DNA from: Candidatus Alistipes faecigallinarum
GTDB lineage: Bacteria > Bacteroidota > Bacteroidia > Bacteroidales > Rikenellaceae
Direction of reading: 5' to 3'
Assembly: GCA_019115605.1 (NCBI GenBank)
Contig: DXDG01000019.1
Coordinates: 87,606-151,605 of the forward strand
Length of the DNA: 64,000 nucleotides
The first letter of the stretch is position 1. Each line of letters starts with the position of its first letter. Position numbers and translations under genes: made by a program. Of this stretch, positions 18,085 through 25,605 are shown piece by piece. Under the pieces are notes generated by a model, which worked only from the letters and a program-made list of their open reading frames with translations, was not told the DNA's origin and did not search any database.

Positions 18085-19368
18085 ATGAAAGAAGCCACCG
18101 CCGCCAGGCCGAAGCACGGAGTGCTCTACCGGGCCCTGTCGGAATTCAGACACTTCGGCACCTATCCGTTCAACATGCGGATTCTGCTCCTGACGAACAT
18201 GCTCTACGCCTTCGTCCTTCCGGTCGTCGAGCTCTTCGTCGGCACCTACATCATGCGCAACAGCTCGGAGCTCGCCTACGTCGTGGGCTACCAGCTGGCC
18301 GTCTACACGGGCATCCCGATCACGTTCCTCGTCAACGGATTCCTCATGCGCCGCATCCGCATCGCGCACCTCTACTCGTTCGGCATGCTGTTGAGCGGCG
18401 TCTCGATGGCGGTGATGATGTCGCTCGAGACGCTCGAACTGGGCGGAATCATCCTCGCGGGCCTCATCATGGGCCTCTCGTATGGATTCTTCTGGGCCAA
18501 CCGCGACTTCCTGGCCCTGGCCTCGACCGACGACGGCAACCGCAACTACTACTACGGGCTGGAGAGCTTCTTCAATACGGTGGCCAGCGTCGTCGTGCCG
18601 GGCATGATCGGCGCCTTCCTTGGCGCCACGGCCGACCACGGCTGGTTTGCGGGCAACATCAACTTCGCCTATAAGCTCGTTACGCTCTTCGTCTTCGTGC
18701 TGACGATCGTCGCCTCGACGGTCGTCATGCGGGGCCGCTTCGCCGAGCCGAAGCACGATCGCTTCCTCTTCCGGCGCTTCGACACCCTCTGGTGGCGGAT
18801 GATGCGCCTCGCCGTGCTGAAGGGCATCGCCCAGGGCTATATCGTTACGGCCCCCTCGATGCTCGTGATGACGCTCGTGGGCAACGAGACGACGCTCGGC
18901 ACGCTGCAGTCCATCGGCGCCATCGTCTCGGCCGTGCTGCTCTACCTGCTGGGGCGCTTCACCACCTCGCACCACCGCGTGGCGATCTTCTCCGCCGGTC
19001 TGCTGCTCTTCGCCCTCGGCGGGGCCTTCAATGCCGCGCTCTACTCGGCCGCGGGGGTGATTGTCTTCATGCTCTGCCTCGTGCTCGGTCGGCCGCTGAT
19101 GGATCTGGGCTACTTCCCGCTCCAGCTGCGCGTGATCGACTGCGTGAGCCGCCGCGAACACCGCAACTCCTACGCCTACATCTTCATCCACGAATTTGCG
19201 CTCTACCTGGGCCGTTTCTTCGGCTGCGGGCTCTTCATCGTCCTGACTCTTGCCGTTTCGGACACCTTCGCGATCCGCTATGCGCTGCTGATTATCGGCG
19301 TCATCCAGCTGATCTCGATTCCGATTGCCCGCGGAATTACCCATACGCTCGATCAATCGGAGCGTTGA
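18085..19368 (+). CDS. MFS-type inner-membrane transporter
   Basis: A 427-residue protein with about 12 hydrophobic helices (for example LLLTNMLYAFVLPVVELFVG, GGIILAGLIMGLSYGFFWAN, IFSAGLLLFALGGAFNAAL) and short loops, typical of the major facilitator superfamily. No soluble domain is fused. It probably moves a sugar or small oligosaccharide across the inner membrane. It shares the operator of the GH130-SusCD operon, so it may import the mannoside that GH130 cleaves (inference). ATG at 18085 was preferred to an upstream GTG because it lies 24 bp past the -7 box. A weak hairpin followed by TTTTTT (19482-19487) may end the transcript. Confidence 0.85.
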   Translation: MKEATAARPKHGVLYRALSEFRHFGTYPFNMRILLLTNMLYAFVLPVVELFVGTYIMRNSSELAYVVGYQLAVYTGIPITFLVNGFLMRRIRIAHLYSFGMLLSGVSMAVMMSLETLELGGIILAGLIMGLSYGFFWANRDFLALASTDDGNRNYYYGLESFFNTVASVVVPGMIGAFLGATADHGWFAGNINFAYKLVTLFVFVLTIVASTVVMRGRFAEPKHDRFLFRRFDTLWWRMMRLAVLKGIAQGYIVTAPSMLVMTLVGNETTLGTLQSIGAIVSAVLLYLLGRFTTSHHRVAIFSAGLLLFALGGAFNAALYSAAGVIVFMLCLVLGRPLMDLGYFPLQLRVIDCVSRREHRNSYAYIFIHEFALYLGRFFGCGLFIVLTLAVSDTFAIRYALLIIGVIQLISIPIARGITHTLDQSER

Positions 19369-19493
19369 TGCACGCGATGCGGCGCCGGGTGCGGATTCCC
19401 GGCGTCTGCTCGCCGGACAGTTATCACATAGTTTAGGTTTTGGCAGAGGACGTCAGCGCCGTGAGGCAGCCGGCGTCTTCGTTTTTTGTGCGG

Positions 19494-19550
19494 GCATCTC
19501 CCGGGCGGGTTCCGGGGGCATCTTCCGGGCATCTTCCGGGTATCTTTCGG
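19494..19550. repeat. 11-bp tandem repeat between convergent genes
   Basis: Units GCATCTTCCGG (19518-19528 and 19529-19539) and GTATCTTTCGG (19540-19550) are in tandem, with a further copy GCATCTCCCGG at 19494-19504. The repeat lies in the 287-bp gap between the MFS gene and the convergent SGNH gene (19369-19655). The rest of the gap holds a weak + strand hairpin and the minus-strand terminator. Confidence 0.75.
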
Positions 19551-19588
19551 GCAGGTTTCGAACATGCCTCGGGCGGGTGCGGGCCGGA

Positions 19589-19625
19589 AAAAGAATCCGG
19601 GAGCCGCCCGCAGGCGCTCCCGGAT
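19589..19625 (-). terminator. Terminator of the mannosidase operon
   Basis: ATCCGGGAGC (19595-19604) pairs perfectly with GCTCCCGGAT (19616-19625) across an 11-base loop. On the minus strand the stem is followed by TCTTTTT. It lies 31 bp after the stop of the last operon gene. Confidence 0.75.
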
Positions 19626-19655
19626 CCGGAAGAAGGGTGTTTTTTCGAGTGGGTG

Positions 19656-21035
19656 TCAGAGTTTGCGGAGCTCGACCTTCCGCACGACGGGTTTGTTGAT
19701 GCGGTAGATCTGGTCGATGAGCAGCTCCTGCTCCCGTTCGCGCGCCTCGCGTACGGCCGGGTGCATGAGCTTCGCGTAGTTGTCGCGCTGGGCGCCCACC
19801 CAGCCGTTCTTGCTCTTCTCGCGGTCGAGCACCTCGACGGCGTGGCGGTCGTTGGCGTCGAGCAGCCCGCGGTCCTGGAAGAAGTCGTACTGCATCCAGG
19901 CGTAGTCGCGGAAGTTGCGCTCGATCTCCCAGCGGTACTCGTTCAGGTACATCACCGCCTGGGCCTGCCGGTACTGCGGGGTCCAGGTGATCTGGGCGAG
20001 GTTGATGCCTTTGGCCAGCTCCTCGGCGCTCCACGAGCCGATCTGCTCGCCGTCGATGCAGACGGCATAGGTGCCCTTGAGCCCCTTGACCGTGAGCATC
20101 TCGCGGTTCATCTCCTCGACAAACGGGACGAGCTTGGCGGCATGGGCCTGTCCGCGCTTCATGCCCCAGCCGCGGGCCACGGTGTCCATCGGGTAGGGCA
20201 GGGCGTTGGCCAGGTAGTCGAACGAGAGGTTGCGGCCCGCCTTTTGAAGGTTCGTGATCCGGCAGTTCGAGGCCTTGAGGATCTCCCGCTTCGAGGCGTC
20301 GATGCAGACGTCGGCAACCTCCTTGCCGGCAAAGCCCTGGGCCTTGAGGAAGAGGTAGGCCATGACCATGTGGCCGTCGTTGTCGGGATGGACGCGGTCG
20401 CCGCCCGAGAGCGTGAAGCCCGGATCGGTGGCCTGCACGCGCTCGCCGAGTTCGGTCATCGGGGCGTTGTAGTCGATGAACTCCCAGCCGTGGGCCTCGG
20501 CCGACTCCTTCTGAAACTCCACGACACGCTGCATGACGGCGTTCTTGCCGTGGAAGGGCTCGTTGCCCTCGATCTTTGCCGTCTCGTCGTAGGGCGAGCT
20601 GCCGATCATCACCACGCGCACGCCGTCGAGCCCCTCAAGGCGCTGCTCCATCTTTTTGTAATTCTCCAGACACTCCTGGTAGCGGGCTTCGCCGAAGGCC
20701 TCGGCATTGTCGCCGTTGTACTCGAAGTAGCCCGTGTCGTTCATGCCGAAGGTTACGGTGAGCACCGTCGGACGCTTGCTGAAGACATCGCCGTCGAGAC
20801 GCTTGTACATCATGCCGGCGGTCTCGCCGCCGATGCCGGCGTTGTACATCCGCAGGTTCATGTACGGGAAGCGGGTCATGTAGTAGAGCCAGATGTAGGA
20901 GTGGTAGTGTCCGCCGTCGGTGATGCTGTTGCCCAGGTAGACGACGCGGTCGCCCTCCTTGAAGGGTGCGATCGTCTGTGCCGCGGCGGAGCTGCCGAGC
21001 AGGGCCGCCGCAAGGATCCATGCGATTTTTTTCAT
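19656..21035 (-). CDS. SGNH/GDSL-family hydrolase, secreted
   Basis: A 459-residue secreted hydrolase with signal peptide MKKIAWILAAALLGSSAAAQ. SGNH blocks are GNSITDGG (nucleophile Ser), AGIGGETA, FGMNDTG and GGDRVHPDNDGH, whose Asp and His complete the triad. The enzyme is longer than simple GDSL esterases because of a C-terminal helical extension (about 270-459) of unknown role. It is the last gene of the GH38-GH92 operon, 27 bp after the previous gene, so it probably removes ester groups from the same mannose-rich glycan. The substrate is unknown. Confidence 0.87.
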   Translation of the reverse strand: MKKIAWILAAALLGSSAAAQTIAPFKEGDRVVYLGNSITDGGHYHSYIWLYYMTRFPYMNLRMYNAGIGGETAGMMYKRLDGDVFSKRPTVLTVTFGMNDTGYFEYNGDNAEAFGEARYQECLENYKKMEQRLEGLDGVRVVMIGSSPYDETAKIEGNEPFHGKNAVMQRVVEFQKESAEAHGWEFIDYNAPMTELGERVQATDPGFTLSGGDRVHPDNDGHMVMAYLFLKAQGFAGKEVADVCIDASKREILKASNCRITNLQKAGRNLSFDYLANALPYPMDTVARGWGMKRGQAHAAKLVPFVEEMNREMLTVKGLKGTYAVCIDGEQIGSWSAEELAKGINLAQITWTPQYRQAQAVMYLNEYRWEIERNFRDYAWMQYDFFQDRGLLDANDRHAVEVLDREKSKNGWVGAQRDNYAKLMHPAVREAREREQELLIDQIYRINKPVVRKVELRKL

Positions 21036-21062
21036 TTTTCTATCGGTTTTTTAGGTCTGTTG

Positions 21063-23231
21063 TCATTCGTAGGAGGGGGGAAGCACCTCGCGCCCCCATT
21101 TTCCCGAGGGTTTTGCGGCCGTCGAGAAGTCGATTTCGGCGCCGTCGGCCAGCTCCTTCCAGTCGATCCACGCCCGGTTGATCGGCTGCCCGTCGAGGCG
21201 TACGCCCGTGGTGTAGATCCGGCTCTCGGAGCCGCCGCGGATCGTCAGGTCGCCGCCCTTGAGGTGCAGGGTGATCCGCTCGAAGAGGGGCGTGCTGAGC
21301 GTGAAGCCCCCGACACCCGGGATCATCGGGTAGAGTCCCGAGCAGGCGAAGACGTACCACGCGCCCATCGTCCCCAGGTCGTCGTTGCCCGGAAGGCCGT
21401 CCACGGCGCTCGAATACTCCGTGTCGAGCGTGCGGCGGATCACCTCCGAGGCCTTGTCGGGGCGTCCCACCCAGTTGTAGACCCACGGTATGTGGAAGCT
21501 GGGCTCGTTGCCCGCGGCGAACCACGGGTCGTTGTAGCCGGCGTCGAGGCGCACGAAGAACTCGTCGAGACGCCGCTCGGCCGCCTCCCTTCCGCCGATT
21601 GTCTCGATCAGCCCGCCCAGGTCGTAGGGCACCATCCAGAAGTAGTTCTTGTAGGTCGATTCGCGCCAGTCGTCGCCGAGCGGTTTCCAGCTGCCGTCGG
21701 CGTTGCGCGACTGCAGCCATCCCGTTTCGGGGTTGTAGAGGTTGCGCCACGAACGGGCGAAGTGGAAGTAGCGCCAGCTGGCGAACTCGTCGCCCACGGC
21801 ATGCAGCGCGAACTGCCCGATGGCGAAGTCCGCGGAGGTGTATTCGAGCTGTTCGGAGGCGTTCCAGTACCCCTTGTCGAGATATTGCTGCAACCCGGGA
21901 CGCTCCTCGACCTGCTGCGAGCGGGCGCCGGGCTTTTCGGCGTTCACGCGCATGATCTGGAAGAGCGGGTAGGGGTCGTAGTCCCGGGCTCCGAAGGCCC
22001 AGGCGTTTGCCACGAGGATCGGCGTGGGGTCGCCCTGCATGACGCCCGTCTCGATGTTGGCCATCACCCAGCGCGGGAAGGCGCCGCCCGACTGCTCGGC
22101 GAAGTCGCGGTGCGAGAGCACGACGTCCGACGCCACGTCGGGGAAGAGCATCGCCAGCAGTTGGATCTGCGTGCGGTAGGTGTCCCAGTTGCTGAAGGAG
22201 GTGTACTGGCGGCTGCGCGTGCGGTGGATGCGGAAGTCGGCACCCATGTACTCGCCGTTGACGTCGCTGCAGAGGTTCGGGTGGATCATCGCCCGGTAGA
22301 GGTGCGTGTAGAACTGCCCGATGCGGTCGGGGTTCGTGCCCTCGACCTCGATGCGGCCCAGCACATCGTTCCACGCCTGCTCGGCGGCCTGCTGCACGGC
22401 GGCGAAGTCCCACGAGGCGTTCTCCGTGCGGAGGTTCTCGCGGGCATTCTCCACCGAGACGTACGAGACGCCGATGCGGTACTGGATCGTGCGTCCCCGC
22501 TTCAGGTCGAAGGTGAAGTAGACGCCCGACTCGGCGCCCTCGGCAAAGCGGCCGCCGCGCGTGAGCGTGTCATCCTTCCAGATGCCCGTCTCGGCGGCTT
22601 CGGTGTCGAATTCGGCGACGAAGTAGACCTTGTAGGGGGTGCGGATGCCGCAGAAGTTGCCGCCCTCGGCATAGCCCTCGCAGCTTGCGGGGCCCGTGAT
22701 GACGACGGCCGCGCGGTCGATCGGCGTCGCGGCGACGCCCGCGCCGATGATCACCGTGCCGAAGGCATCCTCCGCCGGGTATTCATAACGGGCCATGCCC
22801 GTGCGCGGGGTTACCGTGAGGTGCGCCCGGACGCGCTCCTCGACCGTGGCTTCGTAGTAGCCGGCATGTCCGGCCTCCTGCGAGACATCGACGCGGTGTT
22901 CGAGGATGTTGCCCGGCGAGACGTCGAGGCGTCCCGGCAGCGGGAAGGTGGGGAAGTTGCCCATGTGGGCGCAGCCTCCGCCGCTGAGCTGGTTGATGAC
23001 GAAGCCGCCCCGCTTCGAAAAGTAGGTGGGGGTGAACTGCACCATGCCGAAGGGGTAGGTGGCTCCCGGGTAGAGGTATCCCGAGGTGAGGCCCACGCCC
23101 TGCGTGCCGGTGAAGACATTGACCTGCAGGGCGCGGTTCGGCGCCGGCTCCTGGGCCCGTGCGGGTCCTTGTGCCAGGAGCAGGCTGCCGGCGAGGGCTG
23201 CTGCGGCGGTTTTCAGTGTGCGTGCGAACAT
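21063..23231 (-). CDS. GH92 exo-alpha-mannosidase (copy 3)
   Basis: A 722-residue secreted GH92 enzyme: calcium-dependent, inverting exo-alpha-mannosidase. Signal peptide MFARTLKTAAAALAGS...ARAQ, then the N-terminal beta-sandwich with VNVFTGTQGVGL and YPFGMVQFTPTY, then the (alpha/alpha)6 barrel. The subsite loop reads AGNEPSFH and the catalytic-base region GLPGNDDLGTMGAWY, both different from the two paralogues upstream, which suggests another linkage preference. I chose the ATG at 23231 because it begins the signal peptide; upstream in-frame codons overlap the preceding gene's neighbourhood and look non-coding. 10 bp separate it from the upstream gene. Confidence 0.93.
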   Translation of the reverse strand: MFARTLKTAAAALAGSLLLAQGPARAQEPAPNRALQVNVFTGTQGVGLTSGYLYPGATYPFGMVQFTPTYFSKRGGFVINQLSGGGCAHMGNFPTFPLPGRLDVSPGNILEHRVDVSQEAGHAGYYEATVEERVRAHLTVTPRTGMARYEYPAEDAFGTVIIGAGVAATPIDRAAVVITGPASCEGYAEGGNFCGIRTPYKVYFVAEFDTEAAETGIWKDDTLTRGGRFAEGAESGVYFTFDLKRGRTIQYRIGVSYVSVENARENLRTENASWDFAAVQQAAEQAWNDVLGRIEVEGTNPDRIGQFYTHLYRAMIHPNLCSDVNGEYMGADFRIHRTRSRQYTSFSNWDTYRTQIQLLAMLFPDVASDVVLSHRDFAEQSGGAFPRWVMANIETGVMQGDPTPILVANAWAFGARDYDPYPLFQIMRVNAEKPGARSQQVEERPGLQQYLDKGYWNASEQLEYTSADFAIGQFALHAVGDEFASWRYFHFARSWRNLYNPETGWLQSRNADGSWKPLGDDWRESTYKNYFWMVPYDLGGLIETIGGREAAERRLDEFFVRLDAGYNDPWFAAGNEPSFHIPWVYNWVGRPDKASEVIRRTLDTEYSSAVDGLPGNDDLGTMGAWYVFACSGLYPMIPGVGGFTLSTPLFERITLHLKGGDLTIRGGSESRIYTTGVRLDGQPINRAWIDWKELADGAEIDFSTAAKPSGKWGREVLPPSYE

Positions 23232-23241
23232 GGCGGTTGTC

Positions 23242-25566
23242 TTATTCGGGTTTCGAGAGCGAGAAGGGCGCCGCCTGCTTCGAGGTGCCGCGCTCAAGGT
23301 TGGGCTCCGGGCCCATCACCAGATGCAGCGTACCGCCGCGCGTGATCTCGTCGTAGGTGATCCAGTTGCGGTCGAGCGGCTCGCCGTTGAGCGTCGCCGA
23401 CTGGATGTAGACATGGTCCGGGGCGTTGTTCTCGGCCTCGATGACGAACTGCCGGCCCTCCTCGGTGGTGATTGTCGCCTTGCCGAAGACGGGGCTGCCC
23501 AGGACATACTGGTCCGTGCCGGGGCAGACGCTGTAGATGCCCAGGGCGCTCAACACGTACCACGAGGACATGCCGCCCTGATCCTCGTCGCCCGGGAAGC
23601 CGCGCTCCGAGGAGTTGTAGAGTCGCGAGGTGATCTGCCGCGACCAGTACTGCGTCTTCCACGGCTGTCCGGCATAGCTGTAGAGGTAGATCATGTGCTG
23701 GATGGGCTGGTTGCCGTGGGCGTACTGGCCCATGCCGGCCAGCTGCATCTCCTTCATCTCGTGGATCATGCCTCCGTAGGTGCCGGGGTGGACCGTGTTG
23801 GGAAGCGTGAAGACCGAGTCGATCTTCTGCGTGAAGACCTCGTCGCTGCCGTAGAGGTTGATCAGCCCCTGCACGTCGTGGAAGACCGACCAGTTGTAGT
23901 GCCAGGCATTGCCCTCGCAGTAGGGACCGCCCCACTCGATGGGATCGAACGGTGCGAGCCACGAGCCGTCCTTGTGGCGGCCGCGCATGAAGCCCGTCTC
24001 GGCGTCGAAGACGTTGCGGTAGTTGTACATCACGCGGGCGAAGATCTCCTCGTAGAACTTGTTGCCGGTCATGCGGGCCAGCTGCCAGGCGCAGAAGTCG
24101 TCGTAGGCGTATTCGAGCGTCTGGGCCGTCGAACCCATCGACTCGGGGTAGGTAACGTAGCCCAGCTGCCAGTACTCCTTCCATCCGGCACGTCCGTTGG
24201 CACCGCCCCAGGGGCCCTTGTTCATCGCCTCGTGGGCGTAGGCCTCAAGAGCCTTCGCGGGGTCGAACGTGCGGATGCCCTTGACCCAGGCGTCCGTGAG
24301 CAGCGAGATCGAGTGGTTGCCGAGCATGCCGCCCGTCTCGCCCGGTGCGGACCAGGCCGGCAGCCAGCCGCACTGCTCCTGTGCGGCGAGCAGCGCCTGC
24401 ATGTAGCGGCCCTGCATCGTGGGGTGGAGGATGTTCGTCAGCGGGAACTGCGAGCGGAACGTATCCCAGAAGCCGTTGTCGGTGTACATGTATCCCGCGT
24501 GCACCTTGCCGTCATAGGGGCTGTAGTAGTAGGGGTTGCCCTCGGCGTCGCGCTCGTAGAACTTGCGCGAGAAGAGGTTGGCGCGGAACAGGCACGAGTA
24601 GAAGGTGCGGATCTCCTCCTCCGAGGCGCCCTCGACGGCGACGCGGCCCAGCAGGGCGTTCCACGTCGCGGCGCCGCGCGCCTTCGTGGCCTCGAGGTTG
24701 CGGTCGGCGCCCAGCTCGCGTTCGAGCGTGATGCACGCCTGCTCGGGGCTGATGTAGGAGGATGCGGCCTTGGCCTGCACCTTCGTGCCGGCCTTGAAGC
24801 GGATGTAGGCGCCGCAACCGTCGCCCGCGGCCTCGGTCTGCCCGTCGGTGCGGGTATTCTGGCGGTTCTCCCAGGTGCCCCACTCTTCGAAGGGACGGTC
24901 GAAACGGATGACGAAGTAGCTGCGGAAGGTCTCCGGATGGTTCACGAAGCGGTAGTTGTTCACCCATCCCGAGATCTCGCGCCGCTCGGGGTCGATCTTC
25001 ACCTCGCTCTGGGCCGTGTAGCCGTCGAGCACGAGGTAGGCCGCGCCGCCCTTGCGCGGGAAGCTGAAGCGCAGGTGCACGCCGCGCGTCGTGGGGGCCA
25101 TTTCGGTGGTGATGCCGTTGTCGAACGTAACCTTGTAGTAGTGAGGCTTTGCCACCTCGTTCGCGTGGCTGAACTTCGCACCGCGCGTATCCTCGTCGAG
25201 GACAAGCTCCCCGACCTCGGGCATGAGCGAATAGACCGCATAGTCGCTCATCCAGGGGCTGCACTGGTGCGCCTGCTGGAAGCCGCGGATGCGGTCCACG
25301 AAGTACTGGTATTTCCACCCCTCGCCGTTGGGGCCGGTCTGCGCCGACCAGGTGTGCATGGCGTAGGGCATGGCCGTGGTGGCGAAGGTGTTGCCGTAGC
25401 TGAGTCCGAAGTGCGAGTCGGTTCCCTGGAGCGTATTGACATACTGGACGTAGTCGCGCTCCTGTGCCGTGGCCGAGAGGGCGAGGAGTGTCGCCGCGCA
25501 GGCCGTCAGGAGGCTCCGCAGCGGACGGATCCGCCGGAGCGATCGGTTGTCGTGATGGTTTGTCAT
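23242..25566 (-). CDS. GH92 exo-alpha-mannosidase (copy 2)
   Basis: A 774-residue GH92 enzyme with a long charged N-region before the signal helix (SLLTACAATLLALSATAQ). N-terminal domain motifs are YVNTLQGTDSHFGLSYGNT and CSPWMSDY. The barrel carries FWDTFRSQFPLTNILHP, the subsite loop HGNQPIQH (Gln where the others have Glu), and GFPGDEDQGGMSSWY around the catalytic base. These changes make it the most divergent of the three copies; it may act on a substituted or differently linked mannose. The start is the ATG at 25566; a TTG 18 bp upstream is also in frame. 39 bp separate it from GH92 copy 1. Confidence 0.93.
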   Translation of the reverse strand: MTNHHDNRSLRRIRPLRSLLTACAATLLALSATAQERDYVQYVNTLQGTDSHFGLSYGNTFATTAMPYAMHTWSAQTGPNGEGWKYQYFVDRIRGFQQAHQCSPWMSDYAVYSLMPEVGELVLDEDTRGAKFSHANEVAKPHYYKVTFDNGITTEMAPTTRGVHLRFSFPRKGGAAYLVLDGYTAQSEVKIDPERREISGWVNNYRFVNHPETFRSYFVIRFDRPFEEWGTWENRQNTRTDGQTEAAGDGCGAYIRFKAGTKVQAKAASSYISPEQACITLERELGADRNLEATKARGAATWNALLGRVAVEGASEEEIRTFYSCLFRANLFSRKFYERDAEGNPYYYSPYDGKVHAGYMYTDNGFWDTFRSQFPLTNILHPTMQGRYMQALLAAQEQCGWLPAWSAPGETGGMLGNHSISLLTDAWVKGIRTFDPAKALEAYAHEAMNKGPWGGANGRAGWKEYWQLGYVTYPESMGSTAQTLEYAYDDFCAWQLARMTGNKFYEEIFARVMYNYRNVFDAETGFMRGRHKDGSWLAPFDPIEWGGPYCEGNAWHYNWSVFHDVQGLINLYGSDEVFTQKIDSVFTLPNTVHPGTYGGMIHEMKEMQLAGMGQYAHGNQPIQHMIYLYSYAGQPWKTQYWSRQITSRLYNSSERGFPGDEDQGGMSSWYVLSALGIYSVCPGTDQYVLGSPVFGKATITTEEGRQFVIEAENNAPDHVYIQSATLNGEPLDRNWITYDEITRGGTLHLVMGPEPNLERGTSKQAAPFSLSKPE

Positions 25567-25605
25567 GTTGTTTGCCGGTTTCAAGGTTTTACGTTTCGGA
25601 ACGGA

